Source: Cellulosimicrobium cellulans (GTDB taxonomy: Bacteria > Actinomycetota > Actinomycetes > Actinomycetales > Cellulomonadaceae). Taken from it: a DNA stretch of 64,000 bases. Both the position numbers and the translations under genes were made by a program. Every line of letters begins with the position of its first letter. Position 1 is the stretch's first letter. Location of the stretch: assembly GCF_016907755.1 (NCBI RefSeq), contig NZ_JAFBCN010000001.1:62001-126000 (forward strand), written 5' to 3'. This document shows, one piece after another, positions 1 through 8,149 of the stretch. Below the pieces are notes generated by a model. The model was not told where the DNA came from. It saw nothing but the letters and a program-made list of their open reading frames with translations, and made no database searches.

Positions 1-216
1 GACAACGTCCGGTGGTGACGGCCTGTTCCCCGCGCGCCCCCGCGAGGCTCCGTCCGGTCGCGCGCGCCACCGTCGAGCGACGGACCGCGCCGGGCGACCG
101 TGACCGGAGCAGAACGAGTCTGCACCCGACGCGCTGCACGCACCAGCCCCCGCGGGGGTGGTCCTCGACCTTTCTCCGAACCCACACAACCGCCGCGCCG
201 CGGCCGGACGGACGCG

Positions 217-756
217 CTACAGGGGCTCGGTGACGTCCGCGACCTGCGCGCCCAGCGCCCCGACGAGCGCCTGCCCGTCCACCGTCGCGGCGACGCCGTG
301 CGCGCCCCCGCCGATCGAGACGAGGCGCGCCGTGGCCTCGGACCCCGCGCCCTGCCCGTCGGCGTCACCCGCGACGTCGACGTCGTCGCCCTCCCCCGCT
401 CCGGCCACGACCCGGACGTCCGCGACCACGGGCCACGGGTGCGTCGAGCCGAACGGGGTGATCGTGCCGCGCTCGTAGCCCGTGACGTCGCGCGCGACCT
501 CCTTGTCCGGCATCGACAGGCGCGAGACGCCGAGGAGCGCGCGCAGCTTGGGCCAGGAGATCTGGCGGTCGCCGGGGACGAGGACGAACAGGTAGTCGTC
601 CTCCGCGCGCCGCACGACGATCGTCTTGAGGACGCGCGACGGGTCCACGCCGCGGGCCGCGGCGGCCTCTTCGAGCGACCCCACCCGGCCGTGCCGCGTG
701 ACGGTGTAGTCGATGCCCGTCGCCTCCAGCGCCGCCAGGGCGCGCTCGCTGCTCAT
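217..756 (-). CDS. YbaK/EbsC-family aminoacyl-tRNA deacylase
   Basis: Probable cytoplasmic trans-editing enzyme that hydrolyses mischarged aminoacyl-tRNA (in the best-known members, Cys-tRNA(Pro)). The 179-residue product spans the single YbaK domain. VLKTIVVRR carries the family's conserved lysine (residue 44), followed by the segments SMPDKEVARDVTGY and GTITPFG. A Gly/Asp-rich insertion at about residues 117-140 lies outside the core. ATG at 756 is preceded by TAGGGT with 7 nt between and no Shine-Dalgarno, so the mRNA is probably leaderless. It stands alone, facing the same way as the DUF2087 gene upstream. The exact tRNA substrate cannot be read from sequence. Confidence 0.85.
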   Translation of the reverse strand: MSSERALAALEATGIDYTVTRHGRVGSLEEAAAARGVDPSRVLKTIVVRRAEDDYLFVLVPGDRQISWPKLRALLGVSRLSMPDKEVARDVTGYERGTITPFGSTHPWPVVADVRVVAGAGEGDDVDVAGDADGQGAGSEATARLVSIGGGAHGVAATVDGQALVGALGAQVADVTEPL

Positions 757-822
757 GGCACCGACCCTAGCCGCCGCGTCCGACGCGCGACCCCCGGGTC
801 GCGGGCTCGCGCGGCTCGGACG

Positions 823-1356
823 TCAGACGTCGTCGAACTCCGTGACGACCGTGCGCCAGTACTCCGCGCCGTCGCGCGTGCGGTGCACGAGTCCGGCGTC
901 GACCATCGCGCGCCGCAACGACACGGGGTCTGCCGCGCGCTCCGCGAGCCGCTTGGTCAGCGTGAGCTCGGTCACGGGCTCCTCCAGCGGCAGCACCCGC
1001 GCCGCGAGGAACCGCACCACGAGCTCGCGGTCCCGCAGCCGCTTGGGCGAGCGCAGCAGCCGGCCGTCGACGAGGAACCGCTCGGGACCCGTCGGCCGGG
1101 GAGCGGGGACCGTCGCGAGCAGCGCCGCGAACCGCTCCGGCGCGGCACGCAGGAACCCGGTGTCGTCGCGCACGACCACCCCCGCGGCGAGGAGCGGGGC
1201 GAGCCGCCGCCGTTCGTCCGTCGACAGCACCGCCTCGGCGGGGCCCTCCGTCACGACGCGCGCGAGCACCTCCAGCCGCCCCGCGTCCGCGAGCGACGCG
1301 ACGACCTGCCTCCACGCGTTGTCCGGTGCCATGGCACCGGTCTGCTCCTCGTCCAC
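823..1356 (-). CDS. DUF2087 domain-containing protein
   Basis: A 177-residue cytoplasmic protein. Its C-terminal half fits the DUF2087 pattern: PERFLVDGRLLRSPKR at about residues 91-106, then RELVVRFLA, a loading segment with paired arginines (LRRAMVDAGLVHRTRDG) and a terminal tyrosine (AEYWRT). DUF2087 proteins are often linked to transcription factors, but the molecular role is not established. The N-terminal half looks helical and may be a winged-helix-like region. GTG at 1356 is chosen because TAGTGT sits 6 nt upstream, the leaderless arrangement seen across this window. The in-frame ATG at 1332 is the alternative. Confidence 0.7.
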   Translation of the reverse strand: MDEEQTGAMAPDNAWRQVVASLADAGRLEVLARVVTEGPAEAVLSTDERRRLAPLLAAGVVVRDDTGFLRAAPERFAALLATVPAPRPTGPERFLVDGRLLRSPKRLRDRELVVRFLAARVLPLEEPVTELTLTKRLAERAADPVSLRRAMVDAGLVHRTRDGAEYWRTVVTEFDDV

Positions 1357-1398
1357 CCACCGACACTAGGCACCCTCCGGCGCCTGGGGCCAGCGAGT

Positions 1399-1440
1399 TG
1401 TCGGCACCCCACGGGTCACACGACGCGTGGGGCGCCGACA
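1399..1440. repeat. Long palindrome before the ABC-F gene end
   Basis: Arms TGTCGGCACCCCACG (1399-1413) and CGTGGGGCGCCGACA (1426-1440) pair at 14 of 15 positions around a 12-nt loop. It lies between the start of the DUF2087 gene and the 3' end of the ABC-F gene, so it could end ABC-F transcription. There is no T-run, as is usual in this GC-rich genome. Confidence 0.6.
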
Positions 1441-1450
1441 GGTGCAGGGC

Positions 1451-3199
1451 TCACGCGAGGTGCACGACGTCGCCCGTCCAGCGCTGCCGCAGCCACCGGT
1501 CGTGCGACGCGACGACGACGGCGCCCGGCCACTCGTCGACGGCCTCCATGAGCTCCCCCGCGAGCGTGAGCGACACGTGGTTCGTCGGCTCGTCGAGGAG
1601 CAGCACGTCCGGCGCCTGCGTCACGAGCATGGCGAGCACGACGCGCCGCCGCTGGCCCACGGACAGCTCCGCGAGCGGGCGCCCGAGGTCGCGCGGCGCG
1701 AGCAGCCCGTGCGCGTCCACGGCGGCCTCGCGCGCGCCCGCCCGGTCGGCCGGGTCCCAGCCCTGCGCGAGGGCGAGGAGCTCGCGCGGCGTGCGGTCGT
1801 CGTCGTGCAGGTGGACGTCCTGCTCCAGCAGGCCGACGCGCACCCCGCGCGCCCGCCCGACCGTGCCCGCGTCGGGCCCGAGGTCGCCTGCGAGGACGTG
1901 CAGGAGCGTCGACTTCCCCGCGCCGTTGACGCCCGTGACGAGCAGCCGCGTGCCGCGAGCGACCTCGACCGAGGGCACGCCCGACGCCGTCATGTCGAGC
2001 CGGTCTGCGCGCTCGCCGGGCGCGCCCGTGCCCGCCGGTCGGTGCACGACGACGCCCCGCGCCCAGGCGACGACGTCGCCCCCTCCCGGGGTGACCGCGC
2101 CGTCGCCGCTCGGCGGGGCGAAGCGCAGCGGCGGCGGGGGCTTGCGGACCTGGTCGCGATCGAGGGTGTCGAGCCGCAGCTGGGCGTTGCGCACGCGCCG
2201 CGACACCTGGCTCTGGACGCGCTCCCCCTTGAAGTCGTAGAGGATCTTCGCCTGGTTGCCGCGCTCACGGTTCTTCGAGACGTCGCGCGCGGTGACCGCG
2301 ACGGACCGGCGCAGCTCGACGAGCTCCGCCTGCTCGGCCTCGAAGCGCTGCTCCCAGCGCGCGCGCTCGACGCGCTTCGCGTCCAGATAGTCGCTGTACG
2401 TGCCGCCGTACAGCGTGGCTGCGCCCCCGGGTCGCGACGCACCGTCCGCGGCGCCCCGCAACGGCTCGGCCACCGGGTCGAGGTCGAGGATCTCCGTGCA
2501 CACCTCGTCGAGGAAGACCCGGTCGTGGCTCGCGAGCACGACGGCGCCCGGGAGCGCACGCAGCGCCGCCGCGAGGAACTCGGCCGCGTCGTCGTCGAGG
2601 TGGTTCGTCGGCTCGTCCAGCAGCAGGGCGCCCGGCTGCCGCACCAGCAGCGCGGCGAGCCCGAGCCGCGTCCGCTGCCCGCCCGAGAGCGAGCCGACCG
2701 CACGACCGGCGACGCCGTCGACGTCGAGCCCCAGGCCCGCGAGCGTGCGCGCGGCCCGCGCGTCGGCGTCCCACACGTCCGCGAGCTCGGCACGGTCGAG
2801 GGCGCGCGCGTACGCCTCGTCGGCACCCGCGACGGGCGACTCGGCAGTCACCGAGCCGGCCGGACCCGCGAGGGCGAGCGCCGCCTCCTCGAGCTCGCGC
2901 TCGATCGCCCGGACGCGCGCCAGCGCGTCGTCGACGACCGCGCGCACGGTCGTCGACGGCGGGTACGGGAACTCCTGGTGCAGGAACCCGAGATCGTCGG
3001 GCCGGGTCACCGCACCGTCGTCGGGCGCGAGGGTGCCCGCGAGCACGCGCAGGAGGGTGGACTTGCCGACGCCGTTCTCGCCGACGAGACCCGTGCGGTG
3101 GCCGGGGTCGACGGCAAGGTCGACGCCGCGCAGGACGGGACGACCCGCGAACGACACGCGGACGTCGGACGCACGGAGGACAGGGGTGGAACGGGCCAT
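1451..3199 (-). CDS. ABC-F family ATP-binding protein
   Basis: Soluble duplicated ABC ATPase of the ABC-F family, which bind the ribosome; some members protect it from antibiotics, others act as translation factors. The 582 residues contain two cassettes and no membrane segment. Cassette 1 has Walker A GENGVGKST (about residues 40-48), signature LSGGQRTR and Walker B LLLDEPTNHLD. Cassette 2 has GVNGAGKST, signature LSVGQRRR and LLLDEPTNH. An Arg/Glu-rich inter-cassette linker (about residues 255-325) is the part that reaches the peptidyl transferase centre in characterised members. ATG at 3199 has AGGTGA upstream. Whether it confers macrolide/lincosamide-type protection or has a housekeeping role cannot be told here. 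Confidence 0.88.
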   Translation of the reverse strand: MARSTPVLRASDVRVSFAGRPVLRGVDLAVDPGHRTGLVGENGVGKSTLLRVLAGTLAPDDGAVTRPDDLGFLHQEFPYPPSTTVRAVVDDALARVRAIERELEEAALALAGPAGSVTAESPVAGADEAYARALDRAELADVWDADARAARTLAGLGLDVDGVAGRAVGSLSGGQRTRLGLAALLVRQPGALLLDEPTNHLDDDAAEFLAAALRALPGAVVLASHDRVFLDEVCTEILDLDPVAEPLRGAADGASRPGGAATLYGGTYSDYLDAKRVERARWEQRFEAEQAELVELRRSVAVTARDVSKNRERGNQAKILYDFKGERVQSQVSRRVRNAQLRLDTLDRDQVRKPPPPLRFAPPSGDGAVTPGGGDVVAWARGVVVHRPAGTGAPGERADRLDMTASGVPSVEVARGTRLLVTGVNGAGKSTLLHVLAGDLGPDAGTVGRARGVRVGLLEQDVHLHDDDRTPRELLALAQGWDPADRAGAREAAVDAHGLLAPRDLGRPLAELSVGQRRRVVLAMLVTQAPDVLLLDEPTNHVSLTLAGELMEAVDEWPGAVVVASHDRWLRQRWTGDVVHLA

Positions 3200-3416
3200 G
3201 GGTGATCACCTACCAGGGTGCCCGGGCGGCACGCACGCGCGCCGAGGACGGCGCGGGGGCCACGACGACGGGCTCGACGGGACGGAGCGGTCGGGGCTGG
3301 TGAGGATCACATCGTCGACGAGGCTACGCGGTCGCGCCGCACGGCGCACGGGATTTATCGCGCGCGCCGTGAGCTCGGGGACCCGACGACCTTCCGCGTC
3401 TCGATGCCGTCCCGCG

Positions 3417-5423
3417 TCAGGGTGCGGCCGTCTCCGTCACGTCCGCGGTGGGCTCCTCGGTCGGCGCCGACGTCGGTGCGGCGGTCGGCTCGTCGGTGGG
3501 ATCCGGCGTCGGCTCGGGCTCGGGCTCGACGACCGCGGGCCCGGTCGAGACGACGATCGTCACCGTGCTCCCCGGCGCGACCTGGGCACCGGAGCCCGGG
3601 TCGACCGCGATCACCGTGCCCGCCGCGGCGGCGTCCTCCCTGGTCGTCACGCTGACCTTGAGCCCTGCCTTCGCGAGCGCTGCCTCGACGTCCGCCTGCG
3701 TGCGCCCGACGAGCCCGGCCGGCACGGCGATCTTCGCGGGCTCCTCCGGCTCGGTCGGCGTCGTCGGCTCGGTCGGCTTCGTGGGCTCGGTCGGCTTCGT
3801 GGGCTCGGTGGGCGGGGTCGGGGTGGGCTTCGGCGCCGGGGGCGCGGTCGGGGTCGACGGCTTCTGCGGGGTCGTCGGGGTCGAGCCCTCGGACGGCGTG
3901 TAGCGCGTCGGCATCTTGCCCGCGGCGAAGAACTCGAAGTGCCACGGCTCGGGCTTGGACCCGTTCGGTCGTGCCCAGGCGGGGTTGTCCCAGCCGTAGT
4001 CCGGGCCGTGCGTGCGCAGCCACACGTACTCGCGCGACGTCCCCGACGGGACGTTGCCGCCGATGTCGATCGCGAGGCCCCAGCCGTGCTGGGACGTCCC
4101 GGGGACCGCGGCGAGGTAGGGCTTGATGGCCTTGAGCCGCACCTGGTCGTCGTACGGGCGGTAGGCGTCGGTGATCTTGAGCGCGTACCCGAACTCCTTC
4201 TGGAACTCGGCTGCGAGCGCCTCGAGCTGCACCGCCGCGTCGCAGCGCAGCGTCTTGCCCGGCGCGAAGTCGAGCGCGCACAGCGCCTCGGGCGGGATCC
4301 GGCCGTTCTGGTACTGCGCGGTCGAGCCCGCGTATCTCTCCACCACCTCGGCGAGCCGCTCCGCGAGGGTCGTGCCCGCGAGCGCCGTCACGCCGGCCGC
4401 GGGGACGACGCCGACGGGAGAGAAGTCGGTACCGAGCAGGTCCGCGAGGTGCGTCGCCGAGACCACGACGTCCTCGAGCGTCACGTCGCCGTGGGCGTGG
4501 TCGTCGTCCTCGGCGTGCTCGCCGTCACCGCTGTCACCCGACGGGTCGGCAGCATCGCCCGAGGTGCCGTCGAGCTCCCCCGGAGCGACGCCGTCGGGAG
4601 CCGGCACGGCGTCCTCGGGCAGGGTGCGGTCCCCCGGGGTCCTCGTGCCGTCGGTGGAGCCCGGCGTCGTCGGACCCGTCGGCGCGTCGCTCGACGGCGA
4701 CGGGCTCGGCGACCCGCTCGGGCTGGGGGACGCGCTGGGGTCGGGGCTGCTCGTCGGGCTCGGGGACGGGGCGGTGCGGGTGGCAGACGTGCGCACCACG
4801 TCCACGTCGCCCGCGGCGTCCACGGACGCCGGCTGCTGGGCGGGGCGCCCGGCGGGCGTCGTCCCCTGGTCGTCCGTGCCGGGGACGGTTCGGTCCTCGG
4901 AGCCCGTGCCCGGGTCGAGCGGCTCCGGGAGCTCGGGAACCTCGGCGTCGTCGAGCGACTCGTCGAGGTCGAGCCCGCCGTCGGGAACCACCTGGACGGG
5001 CACGCGGCGCGCGGCGTCCTGCTGGGCGAGGTACGTGGCGAGGAGCATGCCGAGCTCCGCGCGCGCCTGCTCCACGGGGGCGGTGACGTCACCGTCCGCG
5101 AGCGCGTTGGCCGTGGCGAGGACCTCGATCGCGCCGTCGAGCTGCTGGTCCTCGTCGAGCCCGGCCCCGAGCGTGCTGGACAGCGCCGAGACCTGCGTCG
5201 CGGTCGTGCCCTCGGCGGAGAAGAACGACGCGCCCGGTCGGGGCTCGACGCTCCCTGCGAGCGCCGCGGCGAGCGTGATCGCGAGCGCCGAGGAGATGAG
5301 GACGTGGGAGACGGTGCGAGCCCGTCGCGCGAAGGTCGGCGACGGGGCGGCCGCGGGCACCGCAGGCTCAGGCGTCTCGGGCACGTCGTCCGTCGCGCCC
5401 TCGTGCTCCGCCGTGGTGCTCAC
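3417..5423 (-). CDS. M15-family D,D-peptidase-like protein with C-terminal PASTA domain
   Basis: Membrane-anchored peptidoglycan-active protein, 668 residues. A cytoplasmic N-terminus of about 35 residues leads into one membrane segment (about 38-58), then a long Asp/Pro/Ser-rich extracellular linker. The VanY/D-alanyl-D-alanine carboxypeptidase domain lies at about residues 385-515, with TDAYRPYDDQ, SQHGWGLAIDIGG (zinc-binding His and Asp) and EPWHFEFF (third ligand). A Pro/Thr repeat linker (TEPTKP units) precedes one PASTA domain at about residues 563-630, a module that recognises uncrosslinked muropeptides. Fusion of M15 catalysis with PASTA suggests targeting to nascent wall. GTG at 5423 is the start. 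It is divergent from the coiled-coil lipoprotein gene. Confidence 0.85.
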   Translation of the reverse strand: MSTTAEHEGATDDVPETPEPAVPAAAPSPTFARRARTVSHVLISSALAITLAAALAGSVEPRPGASFFSAEGTTATQVSALSSTLGAGLDEDQQLDGAIEVLATANALADGDVTAPVEQARAELGMLLATYLAQQDAARRVPVQVVPDGGLDLDESLDDAEVPELPEPLDPGTGSEDRTVPGTDDQGTTPAGRPAQQPASVDAAGDVDVVRTSATRTAPSPSPTSSPDPSASPSPSGSPSPSPSSDAPTGPTTPGSTDGTRTPGDRTLPEDAVPAPDGVAPGELDGTSGDAADPSGDSGDGEHAEDDDHAHGDVTLEDVVVSATHLADLLGTDFSPVGVVPAAGVTALAGTTLAERLAEVVERYAGSTAQYQNGRIPPEALCALDFAPGKTLRCDAAVQLEALAAEFQKEFGYALKITDAYRPYDDQVRLKAIKPYLAAVPGTSQHGWGLAIDIGGNVPSGTSREYVWLRTHGPDYGWDNPAWARPNGSKPEPWHFEFFAAGKMPTRYTPSEGSTPTTPQKPSTPTAPPAPKPTPTPPTEPTKPTEPTKPTEPTTPTEPEEPAKIAVPAGLVGRTQADVEAALAKAGLKVSVTTREDAAAAGTVIAVDPGSGAQVAPGSTVTIVVSTGPAVVEPEPEPTPDPTDEPTAAPTSAPTEEPTADVTETAAP

Positions 5424-5621
5424 CGCTCACTCCCGTGCTTCGTGCCCTGCCACGGACCTGCGGTCCCGCGCGCCGGTTCAGCGCGTCGTCGCGCCCGACG
5501 TCACGGCTGCGCGCGCCCACCGGTCGGTGTGCTGCACGCCACAGTGCCCTCGTCCGCTTACCGTACACCGCCTCCACGCGGCTCTCACCCCCGTCTCATG
5601 TTTGCGAGGGAGAATGCCGCC

Positions 5622-6140
5622 ATGAGTTCACCGACGCGTCACCGCAGGTCAACGTCACGCTCGTTCGCGCTCGGCGCGGCGGTCGTCGCGGCCCTCGCGC
5701 TCTCCGGCTGCGCGGAGGACGGCTCGGTGAGCGTGCCGGAGTTCACCCTCACCGGGGACCAGGTCCAGCAGTTCCTCGACGACGCCCGGTCCCAGGCGGA
5801 GACGATCGGCGACGACGTCCGGGCGCTCACCGACGACCTCGGGTCCCTGTCCGGCGACGCCCGCACGCGCGCCGAGGACGCGGTCACGGCCGCGCAGGAG
5901 GCGGCGGACGAGGCCCGCGCCGCGGCGGACGAGGCCGCCACGGCCACGGAGGACACCCGCGCCGAGGCCGAGCAGCGCCTCGCCGACGCGGAGACCGCGC
6001 TCGAGGACGCGTCCACCGAGCTCGACGCGGTCGCGGACTCCCTCTCCGGCGCGGACGCCGCGGTCCGGGACGCGATCGAGAGCCTGCGCGCCCGCGTCGA
6101 CGAGCTCCGCGCCGACCTCGAGGAGTCCACCGGCTCCTGA
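5622..6140 (+). CDS. Exported Ala/Asp/Glu-rich coiled-coil lipoprotein
   Basis: 172 residues. The signal peptide has an Arg-rich n-region, a hydrophobic stretch and the lipobox-like LALSGC, so it is probably lipid-anchored outside the membrane. The rest is almost wholly helical heptad-like Ala/Glu/Asp/Arg sequence, expected to form a long coiled coil. It is a paralogue of the protein at 32729-33229: both have QVQQ/EVQQ, then QAETIGDD/QTETIGDD, then similar helical repeats. ATG at 5622 has GAGAAT 6 nt upstream and no ribosome-binding site (probable leaderless mRNA). An upstream in-frame extension to 2400 is a shadow of the opposite-strand genes. Function unknown. Confidence 0.75.
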   Translation: MSSPTRHRRSTSRSFALGAAVVAALALSGCAEDGSVSVPEFTLTGDQVQQFLDDARSQAETIGDDVRALTDDLGSLSGDARTRAEDAVTAAQEAADEARAAADEAATATEDTRAEAEQRLADAETALEDASTELDAVADSLSGADAAVRDAIESLRARVDELRADLEESTGS

Positions 6141-6165
6141 GCGACCCCGCCGGAGGGCGCGGCGA

Positions 6166-6227
6166 GCGATGCGTCGGCGCCCGAGCGCTGCGTCCCCGGA
6201 CGCAGCGCTCGGCCCGGGACGCATCGT
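6166..6227. repeat. Long near-perfect hairpin
   Basis: The inner arms CCGAGCGCTGCGTCC (6181-6195) and GGACGCAGCGCTCGG (6198-6212) are perfectly complementary over 15 bp with a 2-nt loop. The outer arms GATGCGTC and GACGCATC extend the stem after a small internal mismatch. It follows the lipoprotein stop codon by about 25 nt, so it can end transcription. It is longer and more perfect than a typical terminator. Confidence 0.7.
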
Positions 6228-6252
6228 TCGCGCTGAATCGCCCGGCTCACCG

Positions 6253-6266
6253 GTGACCTAGGTCCC
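6253..6266 (+). promoter_or_regulatory. Candidate DevR/DosR box upstream of the DoxX-like gene
   Basis: GTGACCTAGGTCCC fits the core of the mycobacterial DosR box (GGGAC, 4-nt spacer, GTCCC) at 9 of the 10 arm positions. It lies about 100 nt before the DoxX-like start codon. A devR-type regulator gene is 4.2 kb away in the same window. Binding is inference. Confidence 0.45.
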
Positions 6267-6368
6267 CGTGGGCGGCGACCTTTGCCTGACGTCCACCCTT
6301 CCTTCACAGGGGTTTGCTTGGTCTCAGGAGCCCGACCGCACCGGCCGGGTCGATGAGAGGGGACAGTG

Positions 6369-6941
6369 ATGAAGGGGACGATCGAGCGGAACGCCAACGC
6401 GCCGCTCCCTACGGTCGAAGGCAACGAGCCGGAGACCCTCAGCCTCGCGGAGCGCGCTCCGCGACACACCCAGGTCGTCCTCGGCGTCCTGCGGATCGTG
6501 CTCGGCTTCTACTTCCTCTGGGCGTTCCTCGACAAGACGTTCGGGCTCGGGTTCGCGACCCCCGCCGAGCGGTCGTGGATCAACGGGAACAGCCCGACCA
6601 CCGGCTTCCTGTCGAACCTCGAGGGCACGTTCTCGGGCTTCTTCGGCGGCCTGGCCGGCAACGCGTTCATCGACGTGCTCTTCATGGTCGGCCTGCTCGG
6701 CATCGGGCTCGCCCTCATCCTGGGCATCGGCATGCGGGTCGCCTCGGTGAGCGGCACGCTCCTGCTCCTGCTCATGTACCTGGCCGAGCTCCCGCTCGTG
6801 ACCAACCCGATCATCGACGACCACATCACGATGGCCCTGACGATCATCGCGCTCACGCTCCTCGGGGCAGGCAGCGTGCTCGGTCTCGGCAAGACGTGGA
6901 AGAAGATCCCGTTCGTCCAGCGCAACGCCTGGCTGGTCTGA
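6369..6941 (+). CDS. DoxX-like integral membrane protein
   Basis: 190-residue membrane protein with about four hydrophobic helices (near residues 35-55, 88-112, 114-138 and 145-165). The first segment, RIVLGFYFLWAFLDKTFGLG, resembles the DoxX family. Known DoxX relatives contribute to quinone-linked thiosulfate or redox chemistry, and several actinobacterial ones are linked to redox stress. A 30-residue polar N-terminus precedes helix 1. ATG 6369 follows a GAGAGGGGA ribosome-binding site; GTG at 6366 is in frame and equally spaced. A DosR-box-like palindrome about 100 nt upstream suggests hypoxia or redox control. No catalytic residues are evident. Confidence 0.7.
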   Translation: MKGTIERNANAPLPTVEGNEPETLSLAERAPRHTQVVLGVLRIVLGFYFLWAFLDKTFGLGFATPAERSWINGNSPTTGFLSNLEGTFSGFFGGLAGNAFIDVLFMVGLLGIGLALILGIGMRVASVSGTLLLLLMYLAELPLVTNPIIDDHITMALTIIALTLLGAGSVLGLGKTWKKIPFVQRNAWLV

Positions 6942-6952
6942 CGGTCACGACA

Positions 6953-6972
6953 GCCCGCCGTGTGCGGCGGGC
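6953..6972 (+). terminator. Hairpin terminator after the DoxX-like gene
   Basis: GCCCGCCG and CGGCGGGC pair perfectly around the tetraloop TGTG, 12 nt after the stop codon. Confidence 0.6.
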
Positions 6973-7042
6973 CTACGGGGCGACCGATACCGCGCGACGA
7001 TTCTGAGGCCGTCGCTGCAGGGAGTCGCTCCCGGGGGAAGAG

Positions 7043-7128
7043 GGACGTGCGGGCGGTGGGGAGACCACCCGCACGTCCCGCCCTCCGCGCCCGGCAGGGC
7101 GACCGACGCTCGACGGAGCGGGTCGCCC
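7043..7128. terminator. Two tandem hairpins between convergent genes
   Basis: First stem: GGGACGTGCGGG (7043-7054) with CCCGCACGTCCC (7067-7078). Second stem: GGGCGACC (7097-7104) with GGTCGCCC (7121-7128). A CCTTTCT tract follows. They separate the convergent DoxX-like and TPR/Sel1-like genes and can act as bidirectional terminators. Confidence 0.55.
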
Positions 7129-7168
7129 GCCGGGCGCCTTTCTGTCCCCACCCGCGTGGCCCCCGGTG

Positions 7169-7951
7169 TCAGCCGAAGCGCGCGAGCAGCTCCGCCGCCT
7201 GGGCGTCGCCCTGGCCGGCGGCCTCGCTCCACAGCGTCATCGCCTCGGCGACCCGACCGGCCCGCAGCCGCAGGACGCCGAGGCTCGTGCGCGCGGTCGG
7301 CTCGCCCACGAGCGCCGCCTGCTCCAGCAGGTCCTCGGCGTCGAGGCCACGGCCCGCACGGACGTAGAGGTCCGCCAGCGGCGCCGCGACACGTGCCTCG
7401 CCCGCCTCGGCCCAGCCTTCCAGGAGGGCGACGGCGTCGTCCCCCGTGAGCGCGCCGCTGCGCGTCAGCTCGACGGCGGCCTCCCAGCTCTCGCCCGACG
7501 TCGCGGCCAGGAGGTCGGCGGCGGCGTCCTGCTCCCCCAGCTCGGCGAGCACCTGCGCGAGCCGCACGGAGGCGCCCTCGACCTCCTGCGCCTGCTCGAA
7601 CCACCGGCGGGCGGCGTGCAGGTCCCCGCGCTCGGTCGCGACCTGCGCGGCCATGAACGCGCCGAGCACGTCGCCCGCGAGGCCCGCGAGCTCGAAGCAG
7701 CGGAACGCCTCGGCGGCGTCGCCCGCCTCGTGGTGAGCGACCCCCAGCCGGTACACGGCCCCGGGGACGCCGTGCTCGACGGCCGACTCGTAGAACGGCA
7801 CCGCGGCGGCGGGACTGCCGAGGGCGCGCAGGTCGTCGGCGATGGCGACGAGCTCGGCGGGGTCGTCGGGGTGCAGGTGCCCGACGGCGGCCCGCAGGTC
7901 GGCGAGCGCGGTCGCCGCGGCGGGGCCCGCGCTCTGGTCGGTGGTCGGCAT
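7169..7951 (-). CDS. TPR/Sel1-like repeat protein
   Basis: 260-residue soluble protein made of degenerate helical repeats with alternating Ala/Leu/Gly pairs. One example is AVPFYESAVEHGVPGAVYRL, followed by FRCFELAGLAGDVLGAFMAA and RRWFEQAQEVEGASVRLAQV. This 34-36-residue periodicity is typical of TPR/Sel1 scaffolds that mediate protein-protein contacts. There is no signal peptide and no catalytic motif. ATG at 7951 is preferred over the upstream in-frame start at 8065, whose N-terminal stretch is Arg/Pro-rich shadow-like sequence. It is divergent from the sensor kinase gene, but no functional link can be shown. Confidence 0.65.
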   Translation of the reverse strand: MPTTDQSAGPAAATALADLRAAVGHLHPDDPAELVAIADDLRALGSPAAAVPFYESAVEHGVPGAVYRLGVAHHEAGDAAEAFRCFELAGLAGDVLGAFMAAQVATERGDLHAARRWFEQAQEVEGASVRLAQVLAELGEQDAAADLLAATSGESWEAAVELTRSGALTGDDAVALLEGWAEAGEARVAAPLADLYVRAGRGLDAEDLLEQAALVGEPTARTSLGVLRLRAGRVAEAMTLWSEAAGQGDAQAAELLARFG

Positions 7952-8149
7952 GCGGCACCGCGTCCCTTCGGCCCCCTGCGTCGACGGCCTCGGTCGGCCC
8001 GTGCCGGGCCGGGAGCGGTGCGCGACCGGCAGGACGGCGACGGACGTCCCGAGATGTGGACGCACGATAGCGCGGGGGTGTCGCCCACGTCACACCTCCA
8101 GGTCAGGCGGGGTGCTGCCCGGCGCCTCTCGTCTGGGAGACTGGCTCGG

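Noticed and set aside
1-216. Possible gene at the left edge
   Set aside because: Open frames here are Arg/Pro-rich and lack motifs; no start or family could be supported.
3200-3416. Possible regulatory leader peptide upstream of the ABC-F gene
   Set aside because: I found no convincing short coding frame with a ribosome-binding site or a clear attenuator hairpin.
5453-5467. Possible third DosR-like box (GGACCTGCGGTCC)
   Set aside because: The arms are separated by 5 nt rather than 4 and one arm is incomplete, so it does not fit the motif.
2400-5621. Upstream part of the 1246-residue plus-strand frame that ends in the coiled-coil lipoprotein
   Set aside because: It runs opposite the ABC-F and M15 genes and has no domain pattern. 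Only the part from ATG 5622 has a signal peptide and a promoter-like start.
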